A DNA stretch of 64,000 nt from CATQHW01 sp965215345. Its GTDB lineage: Bacteria > Spirochaetota > Spirochaetia > SZUA-6 > Bin103. The position numbers and the translations under genes were made by a program. The DNA is taken from positions 2,046,001 through 2,110,000 of the forward strand of contig CBDCDL010000002.1 of NCBI GenBank assembly GCA_965215345.1, given 5' to 3'. The notes beneath the pieces are model-generated. The model ran no database searches, had not been told where the DNA came from, and saw nothing but the letters and a program-made list of their open reading frames with translations. Every line of letters begins with the position of its first letter. The stretch's first letter is position 1. Of the stretch, positions 40,223-50,224 are shown in pieces.

Positions 40223-43210
40223 ATGCGATACTATCGTTCCGTGCACGTCCACTCTGTCCATCGTCGATACTATGTAGAGGAACTCGTCCGACTGCGGAGC
40301 GCCAGCGAACGGCGAAGGCACATGGCGTCGCAGCGGCGGGGCCGGATCGATCCCAATCCGCATCAGATTGATGCCGTCACGTTCGCGCTTCGCCGAATTC
40401 CGGACGGCGGCTGCATCCTTGCCGACGAAGTCGGACTGGGTAAGACCATCGAAGCGGGACTCGTTGTCGCACAACTGCTTGCCGAAGGCGCTACGCGAGT
40501 GCTCATCGTCGTGCCCCGGCCGCTAATGGGTCAGTGGCAGACCGAACTCTACGCGCTGTTTGGTATCGAGTCCCTTGAAGCGGCGGACGACACGGTTGAC
40601 GTAGCCGGCCCTGGGGTCTTTCTCGCCGGACGCGAATACGCGGGTGGTAATTCGGGGTTCGAGCGTCTGGTCGCTGCGGCTCCGTTCGATTTGGTCCTGA
40701 TCGATGAAGCCCATGAGGTTTTTGCGGGCATCCATCGGCGATTCGATCGAGATGGCGGCTACGACGAAGAGAGCAGACACGCACGCACCGCGCATCGCGT
40801 ACGCAAGATCATCGGCGCGTCGCCAGTACTGCTGCTGACCGCCACGCCAATCCAGAATTCCCTTTCCGAGCTGTGGGGGCTCGTTCAGTATGTCGATCGG
40901 ACCGGTACCCTGCTCGGCACGAAACCGGTGTTCGAGGACATTTTCTGCGCGGGCGGGGATGGGCGTCAGGTGGCCGGGGAACAGGCACACGAACTCAAGC
41001 GGCGGCTGGACACCGTCATCCAGCGCACGCTACGGCGTCAGGCACAAGAATTCCTGGACAAGCCCTTCGTTGGCCGCCGTGCTCAACTATTTGAGTACAC
41101 GATGAGCCCTGCGGAACGAACGCTCTACGACGACATTACCAATTATCTGCTGGAGCCGCGGATCTGCGCCTTTCAGGGCCGTTCGCGGCAGTTGCTCTTG
41201 CTGGGCTTCCATCGTCGCATGGCGTCATCGACGAAGGCGCTTGCCGTGAGCTTGGAGCGCGTCGCAGGCCGTTTGCGCCGTATGTTGGAGAGCGGCGATG
41301 CGGGCGGCGAGGAGGCGGCCGTTGCCTTCGCCGAAGACCTTGAAGAAGATACCGATGGCGAAGCGCGCGCGAACGAAGGAACGCCGCGATCGTCCCGGAC
41401 CGCCGTCGATCCGGGCAAGGTACGGGCTGAGCTTGTGAGGGTGGAGAGCTTCGTGCGCCGCGCGGGGGATTTGCCCCACGACAGCAAAGCGGCCAGCCTC
41501 GTTCAAGCCGTACGGCTTGTCATGGATCGACCAGAAGATCGACGCAAGGTGGTGATCTTCACCGAGTCGCTTACCACCCAAGACTACCTACGGGAGCTAC
41601 TGCTCGCAAAGACGGGCTTGGCGGATGCCGACATCACCCTATTTCGGGGCATCAACGACTCGCCTCGGGCGCGTGCCGCATTGCGCGTTTGGCGCGAGGA
41701 GGTCGAAATCGAGCTCTCTCCCCATCTGAGGCCGAGCTCCACCGTGGCACTGCGCCTTGCGTTGGTGCATGAGTTCCGCACGCGATCTCTGGTGTTTATC
41801 TCTTCCGAAGCGGGGGCGAAGGGCCTCAACCTGCAATTCTGTGACACCCTCATCAATTACGATCTTCCGTGGAATCCGCAGCGAATCGAGCAGCGTATCG
41901 GCCGTTGCCATCGCTACGGCCAGGAAAGGGACGTCACCATCATCAATTTTCTCGCCACGGACAACGAGGCGCAGCGTCTTACGTTCGATATACTCAGCAC
42001 CAAGCTCGATCTGTTTGGCAAAGTGCTCGACATGTCCGACGTCGTGCTGCAAACGCCGCGCTCGGAGGCGTCGGAGGAGCTAGCTTCGGCGCTCGGCCCC
42101 GACTTCGAGAATCAGGTACGCCGCATCTGGGAACGGGCGCGATCGGTGCAGGAAGTGGAAGACGAGCTACGCCGCCTGCGCGATTCCCTCGAGACGCGCC
42201 GCCAGGAGCTTGAGCGCGTCCGTGAGCGCACCGTGGGCCTGATCGAACGTCGTTTCGACGAATCCGTGCGCAGCGCATTTCGTCGAATTCAGTCTGACTT
42301 GCCGAAAACGTTGGCAGAACTCGACGCCGAGCTCGAGCGAGTGCTGACGAATTATCTAGACGCGGCCGGCATCGCCTGGGGCACTTCCGAGCCGGACGGT
42401 CGACGCGTTGTGCACGTCGGCGCTTCAAGGCTGCTGCCGGAGAGCATCGCAGGTGGGATAACGGTTGCGCTTGGTGCCGCCCACGACATTTCGGACATCG
42501 AGTCGCTGCACATGGCGCATCCTTTGATCGAAGCCGCAGTGGACGAAGCGCGCCGTACGGGCAGCGGGTCTTTCCGGTTGCGCTTCCGGCCAAGCGCAGG
42601 CGCGCCGGCCGCGGTGCGGCGCCGCCGTGGCTCCAGAGGGCGGCTGGCGCTGACCAAGATCGCTCATCGGGGCTTCGAGCGCGAAGATCGTCTGCGGGCG
42701 ACCGCTGTGTTCGAGGACGCGGAGGTGCTGCGGCCGGCAGAGGCGGCGCTTGACCTATTGCGGCAGCCTTGCGAAGACATGGGCAATCTGGACCCGCCTC
42801 TGGCTGTGACCGCAGCGCACTTGGATGAGGTGGTGGAGGAGGAACTGTTCCTGGATCAATGCGCAGCCTCAGAGGCCGCTCAATCCAAGTTCGAGACGGT
42901 CATGGAACAACTCGATCAGTATGCTGCGGATCGCGTGCTGGTGCTGCGCCGCGCTCGGCAGCAGCGCGCGAAGCAACTGGCCGATGCCGAGCGCAGCCGG
43001 GAGACGGCGAGCGGCCGGGACAGTCGCGCCAAGGCGGATGCGCGAGTGCGAAGCCTGGAGATCGACATCGAACGCCTGGACACGCAGGTCGCCGATCTGC
43101 TCGCCCGTGACGACGAGCATTATCAGCACTGGAAGGCCGACGCTCACCAGCGTCGATTCGAACCGCCACGGGCTTGCAGGCTGCTGACGGCGGAGTTCGT
43201 CATCGGGTGA
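40223..43210 (+). CDS. SNF2-family DNA/RNA helicase of an SbcCD-linked operon
   Basis: 995 residues. Motifs: RIDPNPHQIDAVTFALRR (Q-like), LADEVGLGKTIEAGL near 67-80, LIDEAHEVFAG near 160-169, LLTATPIQNSLSELWGL near 206-222, VVIFTESLTTQDYLREL around residue 440, SSEAGAKGLNLQFCDTLINY around residue 533, and IEQRIGRCHRYGQERDV around residues 559-575. All residues needed for ATP use are present. Residues 625-680 and 900-960 are coiled coils. The build resembles RapA/HepA-type proteins and phage-defence SNF2 helicases. Start ATG 40223 includes RRYYVEEL upstream of the helicase core; TTG 40202 is an alternative. The gene leads a three-gene operon with the nuclease and ATPase below. Confidence 0.85.
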   Translation: MRYYRSVHVHSVHRRYYVEELVRLRSASERRRHMASQRRGRIDPNPHQIDAVTFALRRIPDGGCILADEVGLGKTIEAGLVVAQLLAEGATRVLIVVPRPLMGQWQTELYALFGIESLEAADDTVDVAGPGVFLAGREYAGGNSGFERLVAAAPFDLVLIDEAHEVFAGIHRRFDRDGGYDEESRHARTAHRVRKIIGASPVLLLTATPIQNSLSELWGLVQYVDRTGTLLGTKPVFEDIFCAGGDGRQVAGEQAHELKRRLDTVIQRTLRRQAQEFLDKPFVGRRAQLFEYTMSPAERTLYDDITNYLLEPRICAFQGRSRQLLLLGFHRRMASSTKALAVSLERVAGRLRRMLESGDAGGEEAAVAFAEDLEEDTDGEARANEGTPRSSRTAVDPGKVRAELVRVESFVRRAGDLPHDSKAASLVQAVRLVMDRPEDRRKVVIFTESLTTQDYLRELLLAKTGLADADITLFRGINDSPRARAALRVWREEVEIELSPHLRPSSTVALRLALVHEFRTRSLVFISSEAGAKGLNLQFCDTLINYDLPWNPQRIEQRIGRCHRYGQERDVTIINFLATDNEAQRLTFDILSTKLDLFGKVLDMSDVVLQTPRSEASEELASALGPDFENQVRRIWERARSVQEVEDELRRLRDSLETRRQELERVRERTVGLIERRFDESVRSAFRRIQSDLPKTLAELDAELERVLTNYLDAAGIAWGTSEPDGRRVVHVGASRLLPESIAGGITVALGAAHDISDIESLHMAHPLIEAAVDEARRTGSGSFRLRFRPSAGAPAAVRRRRGSRGRLALTKIAHRGFEREDRLRATAVFEDAEVLRPAEAALDLLRQPCEDMGNLDPPLAVTAAHLDEVVEEELFLDQCAASEAAQSKFETVMEQLDQYAADRVLVLRRARQQRAKQLADAERSRETASGRDSRAKADARVRSLEIDIERLDTQVADLLARDDEHYQHWKADAHQRRFEPPRACRLLTAEFVIG

Positions 43211-43257
43211 ACGACACTACTCGGCACCAGGAGCATCTCGATGCAAAGGAAGACGAC

Positions 43258-44388
43258 ATGGCGTTGAAGCTGCTGCACACCGCCGACTGGCATCTCGGCA
43301 GGCGCTTTCCGGCATTCGATTCGGAGCAGGAACTGCGTTTGACACGGGCGCGGCTTGACGTCGTCGGACGGATCCTGGACTTGGCGCGTAACTGCGCCGT
43401 CGATGCCGTGCTCTGCGCCGGTGATCTCTTCGACGACGCGGCACCGGCGCGAGAGTGGTGGGAAGGACTCCTCAAGGAGCTTGCGCGACGCGATCCCGGC
43501 TGCCCCGTCGTTCTGTTGCCGGGAAACCATGACCCGCTGACGCCGCGTTCCGTCTATCACCGTGATCATCCGTTTCGCACGGGTCTGCCCGTTCATGTTC
43601 ATGTGGTGGACGAACCCGGCTGGAAACTGCAATTGGGAGACGCTGCAGTGGTGATCGCGAGTCCTTGCGAGTCGCACGCCGGCCAGACGGATCTCGCGGC
43701 TTCGCTGCCCGCGCGCAAGTGCGGCGACGAACGGATACGCATCGGTCTCGTGCACGGCCAGACATTCGACATCGATGACCACCAGACCAATTTCCCGATC
43801 GGACGCGGCAGCGCGGTGGAGCGGGGCTTGGACTATCTCGCCATCGGCGATACCCACGCCTTCCGCGAAGTGGAGCCGGAAGCGCCTGTGCCGACAGTTT
43901 ACCCGGGTACGCCAGAAGCCACGAGCTTCGGGGAGCGGGACACCGGTAACGTCGCCATGGTGTTCTTCCCATTGGATCGCCGTCGCCGTGCCATCGTCAG
44001 ACCCGCAATGGTTGGTTCCTGGAAGTGGCGCGAGGAAACCTGTGGATCCTTGGTGGAACTGCGTGCGCTATTGAACGAACCCGAGTTGAAGAAGACCGCA
44101 CTTCGTCTCACTTTGAATATGACCGTGCCGATGGCCGAGTTCGATGAGGCTGAGCACATTCTCAAGGAGTTGGGCGGTGACTTAGCGACGACACCGAGGG
44201 TCGGCGTGCTAGCCGTGGATCGTGCTGAGTTGCGCTTGGCGGCGGACGCCCCGATCAAATTCGACATTGATCTGCCGCCGGTGATCAAGGCCGCAGTGCG
44301 CCGACTGCAAGAGTATGCCGTCACTGAACCGGAGCTGGCCGAACGCGCTTTGCACCATCTGTATCGGCTGGTGCGGGAGATGAGCTGA
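43258..44388 (+). CDS. SbcD/Mre11-like metallophosphoesterase nuclease
   Basis: 376 residues. Metal motifs in order: LLHTADWHLG (DxH) at the start, VLCAGDLFDD near 46, VVLLPGNHDPLT near 84, GLVHGQTFDID near 163, and YLAIGDTHAF near 195, where Mre11/SbcD usually has GHxH. The nuclease core is complete apart from that variation. A capping domain and C-terminal helices follow (residues 260-376). SbcD-type proteins cut DNA ends and hairpins with an SbcC-type ATPase; that partner starts one base before this stop (TGATG). AAGGA precedes ATG 43258. The gene starts 47 bases after the helicase. Confidence 0.88.
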   Translation: MALKLLHTADWHLGRRFPAFDSEQELRLTRARLDVVGRILDLARNCAVDAVLCAGDLFDDAAPAREWWEGLLKELARRDPGCPVVLLPGNHDPLTPRSVYHRDHPFRTGLPVHVHVVDEPGWKLQLGDAAVVIASPCESHAGQTDLAASLPARKCGDERIRIGLVHGQTFDIDDHQTNFPIGRGSAVERGLDYLAIGDTHAFREVEPEAPVPTVYPGTPEATSFGERDTGNVAMVFFPLDRRRRAIVRPAMVGSWKWREETCGSLVELRALLNEPELKKTALRLTLNMTVPMAEFDEAEHILKELGGDLATTPRVGVLAVDRAELRLAADAPIKFDIDLPPVIKAAVRRLQEYAVTEPELAERALHHLYRLVREMS

Positions 44389-47300
44389 TGTGGATTCGCC
44401 GCCTCGAAGTCACCAATTTCGCCGGCATCGCCGAAGCCGCCATCGATCTCACTCCTGGCCTCAACGTGCTGCACGGCCCCAACGAACTCGGCAAGTCTAG
44501 CCTCGTGCGGGCAGTGCGGGCGGCGTTGTTGCTTCAGTCGACGTCCGCCGCGGCCAATCGCCTCTTTGATTGGCACACGGACGCGGCACCGACGGTGACC
44601 CTCACGTTTGAGGAGGAGACGCAGCGCATATGGCGCGTGCGCAAGGAGTTCGGCAGTCGAGGCCGCACCTATCTTGATTTTTCCCGCGACGGCATCGATT
44701 TCAACCTGCATGGCAAAGGGCGCGAAGTGGACGGCGAGTTGCAGGACATGCTGCGCTGGGGCATCGAAACTCCGGGTGGCAGGGGCCGTGCGCGCGTGCC
44801 GGAGTCCTTCATCACCACGGCGTTGCTCGGCGAGCAGGACGGTATCACCGCTATCCTCGACCGCAGCTTGGCGGCCGATCCGGATTCTTCGGGCCGCGAG
44901 CGACTGACAGAGGCTTTGCAGGCGATGGCCGAGGACCCGCGCTTGAAGGAGATTCTCGCGTCGGTACAGGCCAAGGTGGACGAAGCATACACCGGCACGG
45001 GACGGAGGCGGACGGGGCGCGCGTCGCCATGGTCCGTGCTTCGCGAACAGCGCACTGCCGCCGAAGAGCGTGCCCGCAACGTCAGTCAACAGGTTGAGGA
45101 AAGCGAACGTGCTCGGCTACGCATACAGACGTTGCACGCAGAGCTAGTGCAAGCGCAGGCGGCGGACGGGCGGCATCGCGCAGCGCTCGAACAGCAACGG
45201 AAGCACGCAAAAGCGGCGCAGAGTCTGGCGGCTGCCGAAGCGGAAGTTGATCGGATTCAGAAGCTCATCGACCGCCGCGACGTCAACGCGGTTGCGGTAG
45301 CGGCAGCTCAGAAGAGGGTCTCCAAATGGGAGAAGGCCCGATGCGAAACCCAACAGTCCGCGCGCGCTCTCGCACCACAGTTGGCGGCGGCGCGAGAACG
45401 TGTTCGCGAACTCGAAACCGGCGCTGACGAGCAGGAAAGGCGGTTGCGCGAGGAGGAGGCAACGAACCGCCGCCTCAAGCTCGATAATCGGCAGGAGCGG
45501 TTCCAACGGAAAGTTGCACGGGCGGAGCAGCTGGCCGCGCTGGATCGTAAGGCCGCTACGCTCGCCGCCGACATTGAAAGTCGCGAACGCGGTCTTCGCG
45601 AAAAGCGCGATCTCGTGCAAGAGGCTCAGGGCGTCAACGACGCTGATCGAGACGCTCTCGATGACCTCGAAGTCCAGCGTCACTGTGCCCGCTATCTCAC
45701 GGCACTCGAAACGGCGCGTGCTTACGCCGAGGATCTGAAGACGTCCCGCGAACATGCGCTGCAGGCTGGTGCGTGGGAACGCGAGGCGGCTGCGGAGGCT
45801 GAGGCTGCTGCTCTGCTCAACGCTCCGGACACGGCTGAACTTGAGCATCTCAAGGCTTTGGAAACGGAGCTACGCATCGCCAAGGAAAAGCTCGCGGTCG
45901 GCCTTCTCGTCCAGGTGGCACTTGATAAGTCAGGCGGCATTGAAGTCAGCACAGACGAGGGCGAACGCAAGCGGGCGCTCATCGATAGTGGCCGATCGTT
46001 GGAATTCGAAGCGGAGCGCGAACTCCGGATCGCTATCGTCGGGATCGGCAGCGTCCGAGTGCGCGCGGGCAGCCGCAATCTGGTGCAGAGCGCGACGTCC
46101 GCGCAGGAGCAGTGGGACTCGGCATCGAGACCGGTGTTGTTCCGTGCCGGCTGTGGGTCGCTCGCCGATCTCGAGACGTTGCGCTCCCGCGCGAATCAGC
46201 ATAACGCTGCTGTGGAGAATCTGCGACGACGAGCAGCGGAAGCGCGCGTTCGCGCCGAGAACGTGGACGAACTCGAACGCCGATCGGTAGTAGCACAAGC
46301 CGAGGTGGAGCGATGCAGCAACGCCATCCAGGAGGTTCTTGATGACGGTGAAGCCGTTGATCGCTACATTGAGAACCTCAACGAGCCGCCAGGCGACGAG
46401 TACGCCGTGGAGAAGGCCGCAGCAGAACTGCGCGAGCGGATCGGGGAACGAGAGGAGCTTTGCGCGCGGATGATGGGCGAAATCAAGGGCGACGAGCAGG
46501 ACGCCGCAGCACGCCTCACGGAACTCGCCGCCAAGCGGGACACGCTGGCGCGCGCCAACGAGGAGTGGCAGGATTGGCGCGAGTTTCTGGAGCAGGCCGA
46601 AGCCGTGCGTCGTGACATCCAACGTCAGTACAAGGCCGTGGATGCCGAATTGCAGGCGATTCGAGCGGAGGCGACCACCGAAGTCGATGCCGCACGTGAA
46701 ACGCACGAAAAGCTCGTCGACGAAGACTCCCGTTTACGGAAGGAACATGATAGAGCGGACAAGCAGGTGGCTGTGGAGCGCACCGAACTGGCGCGTCTCG
46801 AAGGGGAAGCGGGCGGTCTCACGGAGGCAATCGACGATGAAGACCTGAGTACGGCCAAGACCGCGCGGGAGCAGTGCCGCGTCGCACTGGAAGCCGTGCC
46901 CGCTCCGGCGGACGACGACGAATTGTTGCAACTGGAGGAACTGGAACGCGCTGCCGCCGCCGTTGCAGGTCAGGTGCGGCAGCTTGAGATGCAACTGCAC
47001 AACGCCGAAGGCGCGCTGGAGCAGGTTGGCGGTCAGTACATTCAGGAACAGCAGGAACAGGCGCAACAGGCCATCGAGACCTTGGAGGGACACGAACGCG
47101 AACTAGAAGTCGAGTACGGTGCCTGGCAACTGCTGCGCGAAGCTCTGACCGAGGCCGAGCAGGAAGATTCGGCTCACTTGGGTCGTGCCTTGGTGCAGCC
47201 TATCAGTGAGCGGATGACGGCATTGACCGATGGCCGCTACGGGGAGATCGTCATCGGGCCTCAACTCGACGCTACCGGCATTCAACTGGCGGGCACCGAA

Positions 47301-47801
47301 CGTTCATTCGACGGCTTGTCTGTCGGCGCCCTCGAGCAGATCTCAATGCTCTTGCGGCTCTCCATCGCCGAATCCCTCGGCAATTTCGTGATCCTGGATG
47401 ATCAACTAACGCAGTCCGACCCCAAGCGATTGTCGTGGATGCGGACGTTGCTGCAAGGCGTGGCCGAGAACGTCCAGGTGGTTGTGGTGACCTGTCATCC
47501 AGAGGATTACATCGGGGAGGATGTGACAGCGACTGTTGTGGATTTGACGGAGTGCGTACGCCGCAGCGTACTCTTGGCGGCCCGCCCGACCGATGAAGGA
47601 CCGAGTGCGCCTATTGAAGACCAGGTTGCGGCGGTTGACGGAGCTGACCCGACACACAATGCACACTCCACGAGTTCCAAGCGCCAGGCCCCGTCGCTAG
47701 GCAAACGCGGCAGGCGTCGCCGTCGCGTTAACCGAGATACTGACGATGACCTGAGTGCTACTCTGCGAGCATCGCTGCGCCAAGTCAGAGGCGGCGAGTA
47801 A
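44388..47801 (+). CDS. SbcC/Rad50-like SMC-type ATPase lacking a zinc hook
   Basis: 1137 residues. N-terminal ATPase half: VTNFAGIAEAAIDL and Walker A HGPNELGKSSLVRAVRA near 25-42. Residues 210-870 are coiled coil in at least two long arms. C-terminal half: LTDGRYGEIVIGP, signature FDGLSVGALEQISMLLRL near 968-985, Walker B NFVILDDQLTQSD near 993-1005, and VVVTCHPEDYIG. No CxxC hook is present between the arms, so it resembles YhaN-type rather than true SbcC. The last 90 residues are a basic disordered tail. It is translationally coupled to the nuclease gene (TGATG). Expected to gate the nuclease on DNA. Confidence 0.85.
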   Translation: MWIRRLEVTNFAGIAEAAIDLTPGLNVLHGPNELGKSSLVRAVRAALLLQSTSAAANRLFDWHTDAAPTVTLTFEEETQRIWRVRKEFGSRGRTYLDFSRDGIDFNLHGKGREVDGELQDMLRWGIETPGGRGRARVPESFITTALLGEQDGITAILDRSLAADPDSSGRERLTEALQAMAEDPRLKEILASVQAKVDEAYTGTGRRRTGRASPWSVLREQRTAAEERARNVSQQVEESERARLRIQTLHAELVQAQAADGRHRAALEQQRKHAKAAQSLAAAEAEVDRIQKLIDRRDVNAVAVAAAQKRVSKWEKARCETQQSARALAPQLAAARERVRELETGADEQERRLREEEATNRRLKLDNRQERFQRKVARAEQLAALDRKAATLAADIESRERGLREKRDLVQEAQGVNDADRDALDDLEVQRHCARYLTALETARAYAEDLKTSREHALQAGAWEREAAAEAEAAALLNAPDTAELEHLKALETELRIAKEKLAVGLLVQVALDKSGGIEVSTDEGERKRALIDSGRSLEFEAERELRIAIVGIGSVRVRAGSRNLVQSATSAQEQWDSASRPVLFRAGCGSLADLETLRSRANQHNAAVENLRRRAAEARVRAENVDELERRSVVAQAEVERCSNAIQEVLDDGEAVDRYIENLNEPPGDEYAVEKAAAELRERIGEREELCARMMGEIKGDEQDAAARLTELAAKRDTLARANEEWQDWREFLEQAEAVRRDIQRQYKAVDAELQAIRAEATTEVDAARETHEKLVDEDSRLRKEHDRADKQVAVERTELARLEGEAGGLTEAIDDEDLSTAKTAREQCRVALEAVPAPADDDELLQLEELERAAAAVAGQVRQLEMQLHNAEGALEQVGGQYIQEQQEQAQQAIETLEGHERELEVEYGAWQLLREALTEAEQEDSAHLGRALVQPISERMTALTDGRYGEIVIGPQLDATGIQLAGTERSFDGLSVGALEQISMLLRLSIAESLGNFVILDDQLTQSDPKRLSWMRTLLQGVAENVQVVVVTCHPEDYIGEDVTATVVDLTECVRRSVLLAARPTDEGPSAPIEDQVAAVDGADPTHNAHSTSSKRQAPSLGKRGRRRRRVNRDTDDDLSATLRASLRQVRGGE

Positions 47802-47961
47802 GGGGCCACGCTGACGCCGCACGCAACGACCTGCGGAGCGCGTAAAGACGATCCGCAGTCGCGTCAGGTGAGAAGTACCGCCGTGAGGCCTCAGATGGTG
47901 GCCGCCGGCACGTTCGGCGACCGCATCGCTTTCGGCGCCGTGCCTGGAGCGATAGTCGATC

Positions 47962-48765
47962 TCACGCGCGTGTGGGAGGAGGCCGGTGCCTGACGCCATC
48001 CGTTTCGAGACAGCGTACGCCTTCGCGGGAGCACAGTTCGGCGATCTTCGGATCGGGGACGCGGTCGGTGACCAGCAGGTCAACCTCCGGTAGCCGACCC
48101 AGCAGGACCGGAGCCGTCTGCCCGAACTTCGAGGAGTCGACGGGGACGATCACCTGCCGTGCGGTCTCGATGACCGCTCGGACGATCGGCGCTTCGCTCA
48201 GCCGGTAGCCGAGAAGCTCGCCGTCAGTTCCGACCGCGGCGGCGCTGACGACCGCGTGACTCACACGAAACTGCCGGATGAAGTCCGCGACCGTCTCGCC
48301 GACCACGGCGCCTTCGGCCCTGCGCACGTAGCCGCCGACGATCAGGACCTCGCAGCCGGGGTAGTGCCGGACCACATCGGCCGTGGCGACGTTGTCCAGA
48401 ATCACCGTCAGCCCCACGTGGTCGGACAGCGCATGAGCCGCGATCTCGGTCGTGGTGCCGCTCTTGATGAATACGGTGGCGTGGTTGGGGATGAGACGCG
48501 CCACCGCATGACCGATCGCGCGCTTCTCGCGCTGCGCGATGAGACGGCGCTGTGAGTACCAGGAGTACTCCTCTCCGCCACCGATGACGACGGCGCCATG
48601 TACTCTCCGGACAAGCCCCGACTGTTCGAGGGCGTTGAGATCCTTGCGTATGGACTGCTGCGAGATCCCGAAGTGCTGCGCGAGGGCGCCGACCCGCATC
48701 GTTCCTTCCTGGCGAAGCATCGCGAGGATCTCGGACTGCCTTGCAGCCTTGTCTCGACCGGACAT
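47962..48765 (-). CDS. DeoR-family transcriptional regulator
   Basis: 267 residues. HTH at residues 26-50: RVGALAQHFGISQQSIRKDL, followed by RRVHGAVV, the DeoR signature. The C-terminal sugar-phosphate-sensing domain has TVFIKSGTTTEIAAHAL and VVSAAAVGTDGELLG, plus VIVPVDSSKFG, where the effector binds. Lies at the end of the minus-strand transporter cluster, 14 bases after the PHP-domain gene, and probably regulates it in response to a phosphorylated sugar. The 160 bases beyond its stop hold no gene. Confidence 0.9.
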   Translation of the reverse strand: MSGRDKAARQSEILAMLRQEGTMRVGALAQHFGISQQSIRKDLNALEQSGLVRRVHGAVVIGGGEEYSWYSQRRLIAQREKRAIGHAVARLIPNHATVFIKSGTTTEIAAHALSDHVGLTVILDNVATADVVRHYPGCEVLIVGGYVRRAEGAVVGETVADFIRQFRVSHAVVSAAAVGTDGELLGYRLSEAPIVRAVIETARQVIVPVDSSKFGQTAPVLLGRLPEVDLLVTDRVPDPKIAELCSREGVRCLETDGVRHRPPPTRA

Positions 48766-48779
48766 ACGTCAACCAGCGG

Positions 48780-50207
48780 CTACGAGCGTTCGAGGAAGAT
48801 CGGGTTCGACAACGCGAGCATGGCTCCATCGCGGCCGCGCACTTCGACCACATACCAGTCTGCGTCCGGGGCGGTCGCGGTAACCGTCCACTCCCGTGTG
48901 CCGGAGGCCGGGATGGAGACCGTGTCCCGCGCGCTGCCCGCGGCGATCAGCCGCAGGCTGGCGGATTCGGGGACCGCGTCCCAGCTCGCGGTGAGCGACA
49001 CCGCAGCGGAACCGTCCGGCGCCGGCAGTGAGTCGCCCATCATGCCGCGCGCGCCCGACTGGTGGTGCGCCGCAAAGCGGAGACTTGGCCCGGCGGTGAG
49101 ACAGACGTGGCCGGCTGCCACGCCCTGCAGGATCGCCGGCTCGGACAGTTGGTCTGCATGGACCGAGTTGAACCCGGCGTGCGGGCTCCGGTACTGCCGC
49201 TCGGGACCGTGCACGTCCGTACCGGCCGTGGCGACCAGGCGGTGCCCGCGATTCAGCCACCCGTACCAGAGGCTCAAGGCCGCTTCGTTCCGGTCGCGTG
49301 GTCCGTCTTCCGGCCCGAACCAGTCGCCGTTCCACACCTCCACGAGCCTGGCGGTGCCCGGCATCATCCGGCTGTAGACCCAGCGGCAACCGGTACAGTG
49401 AGGGTCCCCCGCCGATCTGGGATGGGCGATGACGTAGAGTCCTCCTTCGGCGTGGATCGCATCTACGAGGGCGGCCATCTCCGGTCCGTCCCGCGTCAGC
49501 CCGCGCCAGTCGTGCCACGAACGGCTGCCCAGGCACAGGGCATGCCCCCAATAGGTCGTCAGCTCCTGACCTCCCATGGTCAGCAGTCCGCGATCGCCGC
49601 ATCCGGCCATCTCCGCCAGGCCGCCGGTCGTGTTGTGGTCGGTGAGGGTGACGAAGTCCAGGCCACGGGTACGTGCCGCGGCCACCAGGTCGACTACCTG
49701 CCAGGTGCCGTCGGAATGCACGGTATGCGCATGCAGGTCACCCAGATACCAGCCGGAACAGTGGTCTGCGACCTGGTCGAAACGCGGCGCCGGCGGCGTC
49801 TCGACCGAGTCCGGGGGCGCCTCACCATGGTCGATGGCGACCGAGACCTCGTAGTCGCAGGCCGCCCCCGGCATGACCATGTGGGTCTCCAACTGGACCA
49901 CCCAGTCACCGGCGGGAAGGGGACCCGCCAGAAAGCCGGGAGTCGCCGAGTCACGCCGAATCTCGGCCACGTGCCGATTGCCATGCCGGTGGCGGGCGCC
50001 GCGAAAGGTGCGGGGATCGTAGAGGGTGAGACAGATCATGTTGCGATGGCCGGCCACGATCGCGGGGTCGAAGCTGAGCGTCGCCCTGACCCGCGCAGCC
50101 CCTTCGGGGACCTGGAACACGTGCGGGATGTGGCGCTTGACGTCTCGCCCCGTCAGGGTGCCGCGGAACGTGCGCTCAGTCAGGTCCTGCATAGTCGTAC
50201 CGTTCAT
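48780..50207 (-). CDS. PHP-domain metallohydrolase (CehA/McbA-like)
   Basis: 475 residues. N-terminal 140 residues are a beta-rich pre-domain. The PHP domain starts WYLGDLHAHTVHSDGTW (HxH), then DFVTLTDHNTTGG (DHN), YVIAHPRSAGDP near 247, and LVATAGTDVHGP near 325 (Asp/His), a complete three-metal site. C-terminal 100 residues form a beta-sandwich. CehA/McbA-type enzymes hydrolyse ester or carbamate bonds; here a phosphate ester or sugar derivative is as likely. No signal peptide. A frameshifted paralogue lies upstream at 50751-52160. Belongs to the transporter cluster. Confidence 0.8.
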   Translation of the reverse strand: MNGTTMQDLTERTFRGTLTGRDVKRHIPHVFQVPEGAARVRATLSFDPAIVAGHRNMICLTLYDPRTFRGARHRHGNRHVAEIRRDSATPGFLAGPLPAGDWVVQLETHMVMPGAACDYEVSVAIDHGEAPPDSVETPPAPRFDQVADHCSGWYLGDLHAHTVHSDGTWQVVDLVAAARTRGLDFVTLTDHNTTGGLAEMAGCGDRGLLTMGGQELTTYWGHALCLGSRSWHDWRGLTRDGPEMAALVDAIHAEGGLYVIAHPRSAGDPHCTGCRWVYSRMMPGTARLVEVWNGDWFGPEDGPRDRNEAALSLWYGWLNRGHRLVATAGTDVHGPERQYRSPHAGFNSVHADQLSEPAILQGVAAGHVCLTAGPSLRFAAHHQSGARGMMGDSLPAPDGSAAVSLTASWDAVPESASLRLIAAGSARDTVSIPASGTREWTVTATAPDADWYVVEVRGRDGAMLALSNPIFLERS

Positions 50208-50224
50208 TGCCGGTCAGGTGGTCC

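Noticed and set aside
40223..47801. Assignment of the operon to DISARM because of the SNF2 gene
   Set aside because: No DUF1998 protein, PLD protein or DNA methyltransferase is nearby, and SbcC/SbcD-like genes are not DISARM parts.
47895..47993. Plus-strand 33-codon frame MVAAGTFGDRIAFGAV...
   Set aside because: Looks protein-like but is too short to assign; may be the tail of a lost gene. No start context.
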